Positions 15,334 through 22,878 are shown, counted from the stretch's first letter. The stretch is DNA of 28,063 nucleotides from Bacteroidales bacterium (GCA_004552155.1 SFPF01000004.1:1-28063); one strand, 5' to 3'. A program made the numbers and translations. Notes: generated by a model from the sequence alone, not told the origin.

Positions 15334-15960
15334 CTATTTCAGCACCCAGAATTTATGCGTGCCCTTGCCCTGCGTTGTAATCTGCTGGGCGGGATCGTCG
15401 GCCACTGCTTGCAGTTCCTTGCTGGCGGTACATTTGTCCAACTCGTTCAGGGCGCAGTAATCGGGAAGACGCATCTGACCCTTTTCCTTAATGAACGCCA
15501 CGGCGCGGGCAATGCGCTCCTCCTTCGTGTAGGGTGATTTAGCGATTTTCACCACGCGCTCCTCTTCGTCGCGCACGTATTCAGTTGCACGGTCCACGGT
15601 ACCTACCAACTGACGCGACGCTCTGAAATTCACATCCTTAGCCTGTACTTTACGATAAAGCATATCGTCGCCCTCTTGCAGTTCTTTGGATTTTTCGTCC
15701 TTAAATTCCAGCGAGAGCGAGAACGTGCCGAGTCCTTCGATGTTCACGTTGTGGCCGTCGGCAAGCAGGTCGGCAATCGTTTCTTTCATGGCTTCCACCA
15801 TCGCCCGCAGTTCATTGGGGCGGTTTGTGTGGTGATAAGTAGCCATAACTTTGAGAAATTCCTCCGTGCCTACCGTGTGGTGCACTTTTACCTTGGGGAA
15901 CACATTGCGCTTGCCCGTTTTGCGGAGATCGGGCATCTCTTTCAATACATAGTTTATCAT
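15334..15960 (-). CDS. Long HU-family DNA-binding protein with C-terminal extension
   Basis: A 208-residue protein. The N-terminal ~125 residues resemble the Bacteroidota HU-related group (TIGR01201-type), with V-N-I-E-G-L-G-T-F in place of the HU G-F-G-x-F arm motif. The C-terminal part, from S-P-Y-T-K-E-E-R-I, looks like a small helical or winged-helix module ending Q-G-K-G-T-H-K-F-W-V-L-K. Such proteins are abundant in Bacteroidales and probably have specialised nucleoid or regulatory roles; the target is unknown. Directly upstream are two 21-bp tandem arrays, one made of near-perfect palindromes, which suggests the gene may be autoregulated (inference). No TAnnTTTG box is obvious on the minus strand. 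Confidence 0.82.
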   Translation of the reverse strand: MINYVLKEMPDLRKTGKRNVFPKVKVHHTVGTEEFLKVMATYHHTNRPNELRAMVEAMKETIADLLADGHNVNIEGLGTFSLSLEFKDEKSKELQEGDDMLYRKVQAKDVNFRASRQLVGTVDRATEYVRDEEERVVKIAKSPYTKEERIARAVAFIKEKGQMRLPDYCALNELDKCTASKELQAVADDPAQQITTQGKGTHKFWVLK

Positions 15961-15983
15961 AAGACTTGAAAAATTAGGTACGG

Positions 15984-16063
15984 GATATTTTTTATTTTCA
16001 GCAAGATAATTTTTATTTTCAGCAAGATAATTTTTATTTTCAGCAGGATATTTTTTCCTTTCC
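15984..16063. repeat. 21-bp tandem repeat, about 3.8 copies
   Basis: Units at 15984-16004, 16005-16025 and 16026-16046, plus a decayed partial copy to about 16063. Each begins GATAA or GATAT, continues with a T-rich run and ends TTTTCAGCAA or TTTTCAGCAG. It lies 24 bases upstream of the minus-strand HU-family start, so it would include its promoter region. Confidence 0.9.
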
Positions 16064-16077
16064 TATAAGAAAGTTTT

Positions 16078-16161
16078 TGTTACAAAGTTTGTAACGCATG
16101 TTACAAAGTTTCTAACACATGTTACAAAGTTTGTAATACGTGTTACAAAGTTTGTAACAAA
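16078..16161. repeat. Four 21-bp units, each a near-perfect palindrome
   Basis: Units at 16078-16098, 16099-16119, 16120-16140 and 16141-16161. Each carries GTTACAAA-G-TTTGTAAC, palindromic about the central G, with small changes in units 2 and 3. The 21-bp period places every palindrome on the same face of the helix. The layout suits cooperative binding of a dimeric regulator between the divergent HU-family and MltF-like genes. The rest of the 422-base gap (15961-16382) shows only AT-rich DNA and the MltF promoter. Confidence 0.9.
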
Positions 16162-16364
16162 CTTTTTCTGCTGCAATATTAAGAAATTTCTTGTATGCGG
16201 GCAAAAAATTCCTCCTAATTAGTAAAAAATTTCTCCGTGCGCGTTTCGGCAGTCATATATATGGACCTGCATCAGGGCGGGCGATGCTACGCCCACATAC
16301 CTTTTCACGCGTGTCTTCACTGCATAAAATCGCGCCGAACCGCCATTTTCTGCGTAAACAATCG

Positions 16365-16372
16365 TAAATTTG
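16365..16372 (+). promoter_or_regulatory. Bacteroidota -7 box very close to the MltF-like start
   Basis: TAAATTTG at 16365-16372 fits TAnnTTTG and ends only 10 bases before the ATG at 16383. Transcription would begin a few bases from the start codon, so the mRNA would be nearly leaderless. Confidence 0.5.
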
Positions 16373-16382
16373 CGGTAAGATA

Positions 16383-17612
16383 ATGCAGATTTTGAAAAAC
16401 ATATTCTTTTGTCTCGTTGCGCTCCTGCTGGCCGCCGCCTGCAAGCGCAGCCCCGAAACCCCGAAATCGCCGGGGGCTTTCACCGCCGCCGGAGCGGGTG
16501 AAGACCCATATACCTATGAGGAGATACAGGAAAGCGGAGAACTGATTGTTGCCACGATTTCGGGGCCCGACACCTACTTTGAATACCAAGGGCGCGGCAT
16601 GGGCCTGCAATTTGCCTATGCCGAGGCCTACGCCGTGGCGGAAGGGTTGCGGCTGCGCGTGGAACTGGCGCAAGACACCCTCGCGCTCTACGAAATGCTC
16701 CGCAGGGGCGATGCCGACATCGCGGCCTTGCAGTTGCCGAAAACGCTTTCAGAAAAGCACGGAGCACGCGCCGCTGGCGTTACTGACAAGCAAGCGCAAA
16801 CCGCTTGGGCTGTGGCGGTTAGCAATAACCAGTTGGCGCAATCCTTGAACGAATGGTTTGCCCACGCCGATGCGCCCGACATCAAGGAAAAGGCGGACAA
16901 TCAAATCGCGAAGCGCACGCAGGTGAAGCGGCACGTGAAAGCGCCTTACATCTCTCGCGAGAAGGGCATTATTTCCATTTACGACGATCAATTCAAAAAG
17001 GCTGCCGCCCACGTGGGTTGGGACTGGCGGCTCATTGCCGCGCAATGCTATCAGGAGTCGGGGTTCGACGCGAACGCCGTTTCGTGGGCGGGGGCCTGCG
17101 GACTGATGCAACTGATGCCTGCCACGGCGGAGAGCGTGGGACTGCCCGAGGACAAGATTTACAGTCCCAACGAAAACATCGCCGCCGGCGCACGCTATCT
17201 GAAAAGACTTGCTGCTAATCTCTCCGACATACAGAGCGCGGCGGAGCGCATCAAGTTCACGCTCGCCTGCTACAACGCCGGGCCGGGCCACATTGCCGAT
17301 GCCCGCGCCCTGGCCCGGAAGCACGGCCGGAACGATGCCGTGTGGGACAACGTGGCGCCTTACGTGCTCGGCCTTTCCCAACCGCGCTTTTACCGCGACC
17401 CCGTGGTGCGCCACGGATATATGATCGGCGCGGAAACGGTGAACTATGTAGCGTCTGTCGTGAGCCGTTGGCAGAGTTACGGCGGCGTTGTCTCTTCCGC
17501 GTCCCCCGCACCTGCCGCCCTGCCCTCCGCCGACAAGCCCGCCCGAAAACCCAACCGTTTCAGCCGTCCCGAGAAAGTGCTTTCGCCGGAAGAACTGATG
17601 AAAAAGGAATAG
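16383..17612 (+). CDS. mltF: Membrane-bound lytic murein transglycosylase, MltF-like, with a reduced substrate-binding domain
   Basis: Cuts peptidoglycan glycan strands to 1,6-anhydro products in the periplasm. The 409-residue lipoprotein has a signal peptide with lipobox A-A-A-C (Cys20). Residues about 47-160 resemble a solute-binding-protein-3 domain (E-L-I-V-A-T-I-S-G-P-D-T-Y-F-E-Y). Residues about 200-370 are an SLT goose-type lysozyme domain with catalytic Glu225 (Q-E-S-G-F), G-L-M-Q-L-M-P and C-Y-N-A-G-P-G-H. MltF of E. coli has 518 residues. Here the solute-binding domain goes from A-D-I-A-A-L almost directly to the final W-A-V-A-V region, so roughly 90-100 residues of its middle are absent, in frame. 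It starts a co-directional run with the nuclease-helicase and alkD genes; element A begins 12 bases after its stop. Confidence 0.85.
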   Translation: MQILKNIFFCLVALLLAAACKRSPETPKSPGAFTAAGAGEDPYTYEEIQESGELIVATISGPDTYFEYQGRGMGLQFAYAEAYAVAEGLRLRVELAQDTLALYEMLRRGDADIAALQLPKTLSEKHGARAAGVTDKQAQTAWAVAVSNNQLAQSLNEWFAHADAPDIKEKADNQIAKRTQVKRHVKAPYISREKGIISIYDDQFKKAAAHVGWDWRLIAAQCYQESGFDANAVSWAGACGLMQLMPATAESVGLPEDKIYSPNENIAAGARYLKRLAANLSDIQSAAERIKFTLACYNAGPGHIADARALARKHGRNDAVWDNVAPYVLGLSQPRFYRDPVVRHGYMIGAETVNYVASVVSRWQSYGGVVSSASPAPAALPSADKPARKPNRFSRPEKVLSPEELMKKE

Positions 17613-17624
17613 CGAGAGTTGATA

Positions 17625-18013
17625 GATAAAAACCATTAAAAACAGCTTGTTCTGTGTGGGCCTACCGGCTTGCCTTATCGGATAGCCCACGAGCCTGAAA
17701 GTCTGTCGACTTTCGTCTCGCGTCCTCTCCGCTAAGGCGGCGGTCGGTTTCCGCCCGCCCCACACAGAACAAGGGAAAAACCAGGAAAAACCCGTTACCA
17801 ATGAAATATGCATCGGTGCAACATTGATGTTGTCAAGGTCTCACGGGTTTTTAATGGTTTTTACCTTGCGGCGTTTGAAGCGGGCGGGCACCGCCCGCAG
17901 ACGCTGGGATTAAGGGCGAGCGCGAGCCGATTAGGCTCGCAGGCTCGAGGTTAAGACCAGCGGGTAGCCCAAGGGGCTTCAAACGAAGCAAGATGTTTTT
18001 ACCGGTTTTTATC
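17625..18013. repeat. Modular cruciform element A (389 bp)
   Basis: Four 25-nt boundary repeats lie at R1 17625-17649, R2 17770-17794, R3 17844-17868 and R4 17989-18013. Each has two A5 (or T5) tracts starting exactly 10 bp apart, followed by C. R1/R2 are in A orientation, R3/R4 in T orientation. R1-R2 bracket a hairpin with a perfect 15-bp stem (17646-17660 with 17759-17773). R3-R4 bracket a second hairpin (17865-17881 with 17976-17992, 15 of 17 paired). A 49-nt spacer (17795-17843) has its own hairpin CAACAT-TG-ATGTTG. The element is therefore two inverted copies of one unit. It fills the 435-base gap between mltF and the nuclease-helicase gene; only 34 bases separate it from the next ATG and no TAnnTTTG is seen there. 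Confidence 0.9.
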
Positions 18014-18047
18014 TTAAAATCATCTGACAATCTATTTTCCACCTCCC

Positions 18048-21000
18048 ATGCCCGTTTTCTCTGAAATCTTACACATAGCCCGCGCCTATGCCGACGCACC
18101 ACAACCGACGCGCTACGCCGCCTGGGTCGGCGTGATGAAACGGTTGTGCAACGCTGAGGCGGAGCAGCTGGCGGGCGACTATGCCAACCTCTTCTCGCTG
18201 CTGCTCGCCGTGTGCCGCGAGCGGGGCATCAGCCATAAAGCCGCCGACAGTTTCCGCCACTTCGCCCACCGCGTGCTGCACGACAAAGCAGTGCGCACCC
18301 CCGACGAGGAGCGCGAGGACTTGGCTTGCCTCTGCCATTTTGCCCAGCAGATGACGGGCAAGCCCGTGCCGCCCGAATTGCCGCTGCTCCGCATCGACCG
18401 ACTCGCCCCTGCCCCTGCCCACTCCGCCGGCACCGCCCTGCGCGGCGTTGTGACCGAGATAGAGGGCGACTGCCTGACGTGCCTCACGGAAGACGGGCAG
18501 AACGTTTGCCTTCGCGCGAAAACGGAAGCGATGATGCAGCACGTGCGCAAGGGCGACTTCGTGGGCGTTTCCGACATCAGGGAGGGCGCGGACGGCAAAC
18601 TGGTCGCCGAGGAGATTGTGCTCGAGCCCGACTATCTCATCGACGTCACCGCCCTCGCCGCGTGCCTGCGCCCCTACGGCAACTCGCCGCTGGGCTTCCT
18701 GCTATCGCGCTTCGCGCCACCGCCCGTATCGCTGCCCATTCTCTTGGGTAATGCCACGAACCAGTTTATGGCAGAAGCCCTGCGCTACGACGGCGCGCCC
18801 GACGACGCCGCGCGGCTCGAAAGCATCTATCGCCGCGCCGCGAGCCAGCATTTCGCAGAATCGGCACTCAGTTACGCCGCGCTCGAGAAAGAACTCGCAC
18901 CCGGTTATTTCCAAAACCTTAAAGAGCAGTTTTCTAACGTGTTCTCCACCGTAGGCAACCGTCTCTGCACCGACAAGACGGGGCAGCGGCGCGAGGACAT
19001 GCTGGTGGAGGCCTCGTTTCTCTGTCCCGAACTGGGGCTGCGCGGACGCTTCGACGTGATGTCCAAAGATATGCGCCTGCTTGTGGAAGTGAAATCGGGC
19101 AAGGCCGAGGAGTTTTCCGGCCGTCCGCAACGCCCGAGGGCGGAGCATAAGTTGCAGATGACGCTGTATAGCGAGATGCTGCGGCGCAACTTCCGCCTGT
19201 CGTGGAACAACACGGAGGCATTTCTCCTCTACACGCGCTACCCGATGCTCTTCAACGAGCGCGTGGCGGGCGCGGCGGTGAGCGACAGCATCGTGCTGCG
19301 CAACGGCATCATGGCCTTGGAACGCGCCCTGCGAGAAGGGCATGTGGACGACGTGCTGAGCCTTCTGACCGAAGAGCATATCAATGAGCGCGGTCTCGAC
19401 AATAAGTTTTACCACCAATATCTCCGTCCTCAAATCCTCGACATCGTGCGCCCCATTCAGGAACGGGGAGGCGTGGCGAAAAAATATTTTGACCGTTTCC
19501 TCACCTTCCTTGCCCGCGAGCAGTTTCGCGCAAAGACGGACGACCATCGCCCGGACTCCAACCGCTCCTTTGCGGCGTTGTGGCGCGTGGACGAGGCTGC
19601 CAAAAGCCTCTCGGGAGATATGCTCGCCGGTCTGCGTCCCGAACCGATGGAGGCGGCGGGGCGCGTGGAAAGCATCGCGATGCGCCTGCCCGAAGGCGTG
19701 GACGGCGGCTGCGCCAACTTTTCGCCGGGCGAGATGGTGCTGTTTTACGAAGAAGGGGGTGCGGGCACACCGAATGCCACCACGCGCCAACTCTATCGCG
19801 GCTACATAGAAAGCATCGGCGGCGACCGGCTCACGATGCGCCTGCCCTACGAACAGCCCGCCGCGCTCTTTGCCCCAGACAGCCGGTTCCGAATGGAGCA
19901 CGACTATTCCGATGCGCCTTTCTCGCAGGCCTATCGCAACCTATTTTCCCTGCTCACTGCTCCGGAGCATCGGCGGGCCCTGCTGCTCGGAGAGCGGCAG
20001 CCGCAGGCCGACGCGGCAATCGAGTTGCACGGCTCATATCCTCCCCATCTCGCCGACGTGCTGCTGCGCGCGCGGCAGGCAAAGGACTATTTCCTGCTCG
20101 TAGGCCCGCCGGGCACGGGCAAAACGAACGTGGCACTGCGTGCCTTGGTGGAAGAATTTATCGAGGACCGCCGCCGCGGTCTCATGCGCCACGGCAACCT
20201 TTTGCTCACGGCCTATACGAACCGCGCCGTGGACGAGATTTGCGGTATGCTGGAAAATGTGGCGAAAGTCTATCCCGAAGCCGCCTATATCCGCATCGGG
20301 GCGGAGCAGACCTGCGCCGAGCCTTATCGTCCCCGCCTCTTCTCCAACCTCGCCGCCGCTGCCGCCAACCGCCGTGCCGTGCGCTCGCTGCTCGACCATA
20401 TATATATATATATAGGTACGCTCACCACGCTGACGGGCACGCCGCAACTCTTCCGCATCAAGCAGTTCGACTGCGCCCTCTTCGACGAGGCATCGCAGAT
20501 ATTGGAGCCGCAGGCCCTCGGGCTGCTTTGCGCCAAGATAGAAAAGGGGGAAAGCGCCATCGGGAAGTTTGTCTTTATCGGCGACCACAAGCAACTGCCC
20601 GCCGTGGTGCTCTCGCCGCCGGCGCAGACTGCGGTGCGCGACCCGCAACTCAATGACATCGGATTGCTCGACACGGCCGACAGCCTCTTTGAACGGCTGC
20701 ACCGCCTACAAATGCGCAGCGGCGACGGGCGGTTCGTGGGACTGCTCAACCGCCAAGGGCGCATGCACCCCGACATAGCCGACTTCGTGAACCGCAAGTT
20801 CTACGGCGGCGAGTTGCGTCCCGTGCCCCTACCCCATCAAAAGGAGACCGCCCTGCCCGCGCCGGGCGCAGAACCCTTGGAGCAGTTTGCCGCAAGCACG
20901 CGCCTCGGATTTATAGACATCGTGCCCGACACGCCGCCGCAAAACAATAAGGCAAACGAGGCGGAGGCCGACATGGTGGCGCGGCTGGTGCAGGCGCTCA

Positions 21001-21425
21001 TCGCGCTCTACGGCAGAAACGGCCGCGAGATAGAGCCTGCCGAAAGCGTGGGCATCATCGTGCCCTTCCGCAGCCAAATAGCCTGCGTGCGCTCACGTTT
21101 GCAGCAAGCGGGCATACGCGGAGCGGAGCAAATTACTGTGGACACGGTGGAATGTTATCAGGGCAGCCAGCGCGATTTCATCATCTTCTCCACAACGATT
21201 TCGCGCCCGTATCAACTGGACGTGCTTTCATCGGTGCAGCGCATAGGCGGTGCCGACATCGACCGCAAGCTCAACGTGGCCATCACCCGCGCACGCCGCG
21301 CGTTCTTTATGGTGGGGAACAGGAAGATACTGGAAGGCAGCGCGATCTATAAGGAACTGATTGCGGCATCGGAATGCCTAAACAATAAAGGGATAAAAAC
21401 CAGTAAAAACAGCTTGCTGCGATGA
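18048..21425 (+). CDS. Dna2-like protein: PD-(D/E)XK nuclease fused to SF1 (Upf1-type) helicase
   Basis: A 1125-residue nuclease-helicase probably acting in DNA repair or replication. The nuclease core is of the RecB/Cas4 type: Asp336 (G-R-F-D), Glu347-Val-Lys349, and Q370-M-T-L-Y374. The helicase has Walker A G-P-P-G-T-G-K-T (686-693), motif Ia A-Y-T-N-R-A-V-D-E, Walker B D-E-A-S (813-816), motif III G-D-H-K-Q-L-P, motif V-type D-T-V-E-C-Y-Q-G-S-Q and motif VI N-V-A-I-T-R-A-R. No iron-sulfur cysteine cluster is obvious. Odd points: an in-frame (AT)8.5 tract at 20398-20414 encodes I-Y-I-Y-I, and the last ~11 residues (from G-I-K-T-S-K-N-S) are encoded inside repeat element B, whose boundary repeat begins at 21392. 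It sits between elements A and B. The role in the cell is inferred from Dna2-type domain order only. Confidence 0.88.
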   Translation: MPVFSEILHIARAYADAPQPTRYAAWVGVMKRLCNAEAEQLAGDYANLFSLLLAVCRERGISHKAADSFRHFAHRVLHDKAVRTPDEEREDLACLCHFAQQMTGKPVPPELPLLRIDRLAPAPAHSAGTALRGVVTEIEGDCLTCLTEDGQNVCLRAKTEAMMQHVRKGDFVGVSDIREGADGKLVAEEIVLEPDYLIDVTALAACLRPYGNSPLGFLLSRFAPPPVSLPILLGNATNQFMAEALRYDGAPDDAARLESIYRRAASQHFAESALSYAALEKELAPGYFQNLKEQFSNVFSTVGNRLCTDKTGQRREDMLVEASFLCPELGLRGRFDVMSKDMRLLVEVKSGKAEEFSGRPQRPRAEHKLQMTLYSEMLRRNFRLSWNNTEAFLLYTRYPMLFNERVAGAAVSDSIVLRNGIMALERALREGHVDDVLSLLTEEHINERGLDNKFYHQYLRPQILDIVRPIQERGGVAKKYFDRFLTFLAREQFRAKTDDHRPDSNRSFAALWRVDEAAKSLSGDMLAGLRPEPMEAAGRVESIAMRLPEGVDGGCANFSPGEMVLFYEEGGAGTPNATTRQLYRGYIESIGGDRLTMRLPYEQPAALFAPDSRFRMEHDYSDAPFSQAYRNLFSLLTAPEHRRALLLGERQPQADAAIELHGSYPPHLADVLLRARQAKDYFLLVGPPGTGKTNVALRALVEEFIEDRRRGLMRHGNLLLTAYTNRAVDEICGMLENVAKVYPEAAYIRIGAEQTCAEPYRPRLFSNLAAAAANRRAVRSLLDHIYIYIGTLTTLTGTPQLFRIKQFDCALFDEASQILEPQALGLLCAKIEKGESAIGKFVFIGDHKQLPAVVLSPPAQTAVRDPQLNDIGLLDTADSLFERLHRLQMRSGDGRFVGLLNRQGRMHPDIADFVNRKFYGGELRPVPLPHQKETALPAPGAEPLEQFAASTRLGFIDIVPDTPPQNNKANEAEADMVARLVQALIALYGRNGREIEPAESVGIIVPFRSQIACVRSRLQQAGIRGAEQITVDTVECYQGSQRDFIIFSTTISRPYQLDVLSSVQRIGGADIDRKLNVAITRARRAFFMVGNRKILEGSAIYKELIAASECLNNKGIKTSKNSLLR
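20398..20414 (+). repeat. AT dinucleotide tract inside the helicase coding region
   Basis: Seventeen bases of alternating A and T (8.5 units) lie between Walker A and Walker B and encode I-Y-I-Y-I. Gain or loss of one unit would shift the frame and remove the C-terminal helicase motifs. Confidence 0.9.
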
Positions 21426-21736
21426 AGCCCTATCGGGTTCGCCGCCGGGATTAACGTCGAGCAAGTGAGCCTAATCGGCTCACGCTCGCCTTTAATCCCA
21501 ACGGCTCCGGCCGAGTCCGGCCGCTTCATTCGCAGCAAGGTAAAAACCGATAAAAACCAGCATTGCGGTTTTTCATGGTTTTTCCCTTGTTCTTTGTGAA
21601 GCGGGCGGGCACCGACCGCAGCCAAGCGTTCGTAAAACAGCGGCGGAAGCCGATAGGCTTATTGCCGCTGGGTGACGAACGTTTGGCGTAGCCGGTAGGC
21701 TTCACAAAGGACAAGATGTTTTTCATGGTTTTTATC
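21392..21736. repeat. Modular cruciform element B (345 bp)
   Basis: Same plan as element A. Boundary repeats: R1 21392-21416, R2 21536-21560, R3 21565-21589, R4 21712-21736, again with A5/T5 tracts 10 bp apart. Hairpin 1 pairs 21413-21428 with 21523-21539 (one bulge) and contains a nested hairpin around GTGAGCC-TAATC-GGCTCAC. Hairpin 2 pairs 21586-21602 with 21699-21715 (one G-T pair) and nests CCAAGCGTTCGT against ACGAACGTTTGG and CAGCGGC against GCCGCTG. The central spacer is only about 4-5 nt instead of 49. R1 and the left arm of hairpin 1 overlap the 3' end of the helicase gene. The element ends 44 bases before alkD. Confidence 0.9.
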
Positions 21737-21780
21737 CTCCAATATCATTATTCATCATTTCACGACCTACCATTAAAATT

Positions 21781-22548
21781 ATGCCCGACACCTACAACGC
21801 CGCCGACATCACGGAGGCTCTGATGCTCTTTGCCGACGAACAGCAAAGGGAAATGCTGATGAAATTTTTCAAGACGAAGAAAGGAGAATATGGCCACGGC
21901 GACCAATTTCTCGGCATCAAATGCCCGCAAACGAGGAGCGTGGTGAACATGGCACGCCTCAAAACGCCGCTGACGGAAATAGAGAAACTCCTCGCCTCGC
22001 CGTGGCACGAAGTGCGACTCTGCGGCCTGCTGCTCCTCGTGGAGGAGATGAAAGCCGCCACGCCCTCGCGCCGCCTGCCCCGCACGGCATTTGCCGAAAG
22101 GCGGAAAGCAATCGCCGACTTCTATCTGGCACATCTCGAAAGCGCGAACAATTGGGACCTCGTGGATATGTCGTGCCCGAAAATCCTCGGTATCTATCTG
22201 CTCTTTCCCCTCCCCGACGGCACCATGCCCGACCGCAGTCTGCTCGACCGCCTCGCCGCCGATGCCAACCTCTGGAAGCAGCGCGTGGCCATGGTGACCA
22301 ACTGGATGCTCATTCGCTGCGGACAGTTTGACGACGCTCTGCGCATAGCCTCTGCCCTAATTGGTCATAAGCACGATCTAATCCATAAGGCCGTGGGCTG
22401 GATGCTGCGCGAAATATGGAAGAAAAACGAGGACGTGCTTGAATGCTACCTTGAAACGCACTACCGCGCCCTGCCCCGCACCGCACTCCGCTATGCCATC
22501 GAGAAGATGAGCGAGCCGCGGCGGCTCTATTGGCTCAACAGGAAATAA
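21781..22548 (+). CDS. DNA alkylation repair protein, AlkD-like HEAT-repeat glycosylase
   Basis: AlkD-type enzymes remove bulky or cationic alkylated bases (for example 3-methyladenine or 7-methylguanine) without base flipping. The 255-residue all-helical protein contains N-N-W125-D-L-V-D129 and K-A-V-G-W207-M-L-R-E, which correspond to W109, D113 and W187 of Bacillus cereus AlkD; the key residues are therefore present. Length is usual. It lies between elements B and C on the same strand as the Dna2-like gene, which puts two DNA repair genes in one co-directional, element-separated run. No TAnnTTTG precedes it, so it may be read from an upstream promoter or from within element B. Confidence 0.9.
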   Translation: MPDTYNAADITEALMLFADEQQREMLMKFFKTKKGEYGHGDQFLGIKCPQTRSVVNMARLKTPLTEIEKLLASPWHEVRLCGLLLLVEEMKAATPSRRLPRTAFAERRKAIADFYLAHLESANNWDLVDMSCPKILGIYLLFPLPDGTMPDRSLLDRLAADANLWKQRVAMVTNWMLIRCGQFDDALRIASALIGHKHDLIHKAVGWMLREIWKKNEDVLECYLETHYRALPRTALRYAIEKMSEPRRLYWLNRK

Positions 22549-22569
22549 AAACAACGGATTATTTATTCT

Positions 22570-22878
22570 GATAAAAACCATGAAAAACAGCTTGTTCTGT
22601 GTGGGGCGGTCGGTTTTCGCCCGCCCCACACAGAACAAGGAAAAAACAAGGAAAAACCCGTTTGCAATGAGATACGCATCATTGTAATATCGATATTGTT
22701 AAGGCCTCACGGGTTTTTAATGGTTTTTTCCTTGCGGCGTTTGAAGCGGGCGGGCACCGACCGCAGACGCTGGGATTAAGGACGAGCGCGGGCCGATTAG
22801 GCACGCAGGCTCGACGTTAAGACCTGCGGCGTGCCCTTAGGCTTCAAACGAAGCAAGATGTTTTTCAAGGTTTTTATC
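22570..22878. repeat. Modular cruciform element C (309 bp)
   Basis: Boundary repeats: R1 22570-22594, R2 22636-22660, R3 22710-22734, R4 22854-22878. Hairpin 1 is a 19-bp perfect stem (22591-22609 with 22621-22639). Hairpin 2 (22731-22747 with 22841-22857) has the same stem as in element A. The spacer 22661-22709 is 49 nt as in A and carries AATAT-CG-ATATT. Compared with A, hairpin 1 lacks about 80 bases of loop but keeps the GGCGGTCGG...CGCCCGCC part. C lies 21 bases after the alkD stop; the remaining ~200 bases before ilvE hold AT-rich DNA and the ilvE promoter. Confidence 0.9.

Noticed and set aside
17613..18047. A Rho-independent terminator only, after mltF
   Set aside because: The first hairpin could stop transcription, but the conserved four-repeat layout shared by three sites is far more than a terminator.
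16749..19901. Long minus-strand open frames (16749-17813 and 18702-19901) opposite mltF and the helicase
   Set aside because: They are shadow frames of strongly GC-biased genes. One crosses element A, and their sequences are His/Arg/Val-rich without any recognisable domain.
18048..21425. A Cas4-, RecB- or phage-defence-specific assignment for the nuclease-helicase
   Set aside because: Domain order (PD-(D/E)XK then Upf1-type SF1 helicase) fits Dna2-like housekeeping repair proteins. No other defence gene is nearby, so a defence role is not claimed.
17625..22878. A CRISPR array, because of repeated 25-mers
   Set aside because: The repeats occur four per element in both orientations at irregular distances, and the intervals are self-complementary instead of unique spacers. 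No cas gene is present.
17625..22878. Classical integron attC sites
   Set aside because: The layout looks cassette-like, but I do not see the GTTRRRY / RYYYAAC core pairs at the ends, and no integron integrase is in the window.
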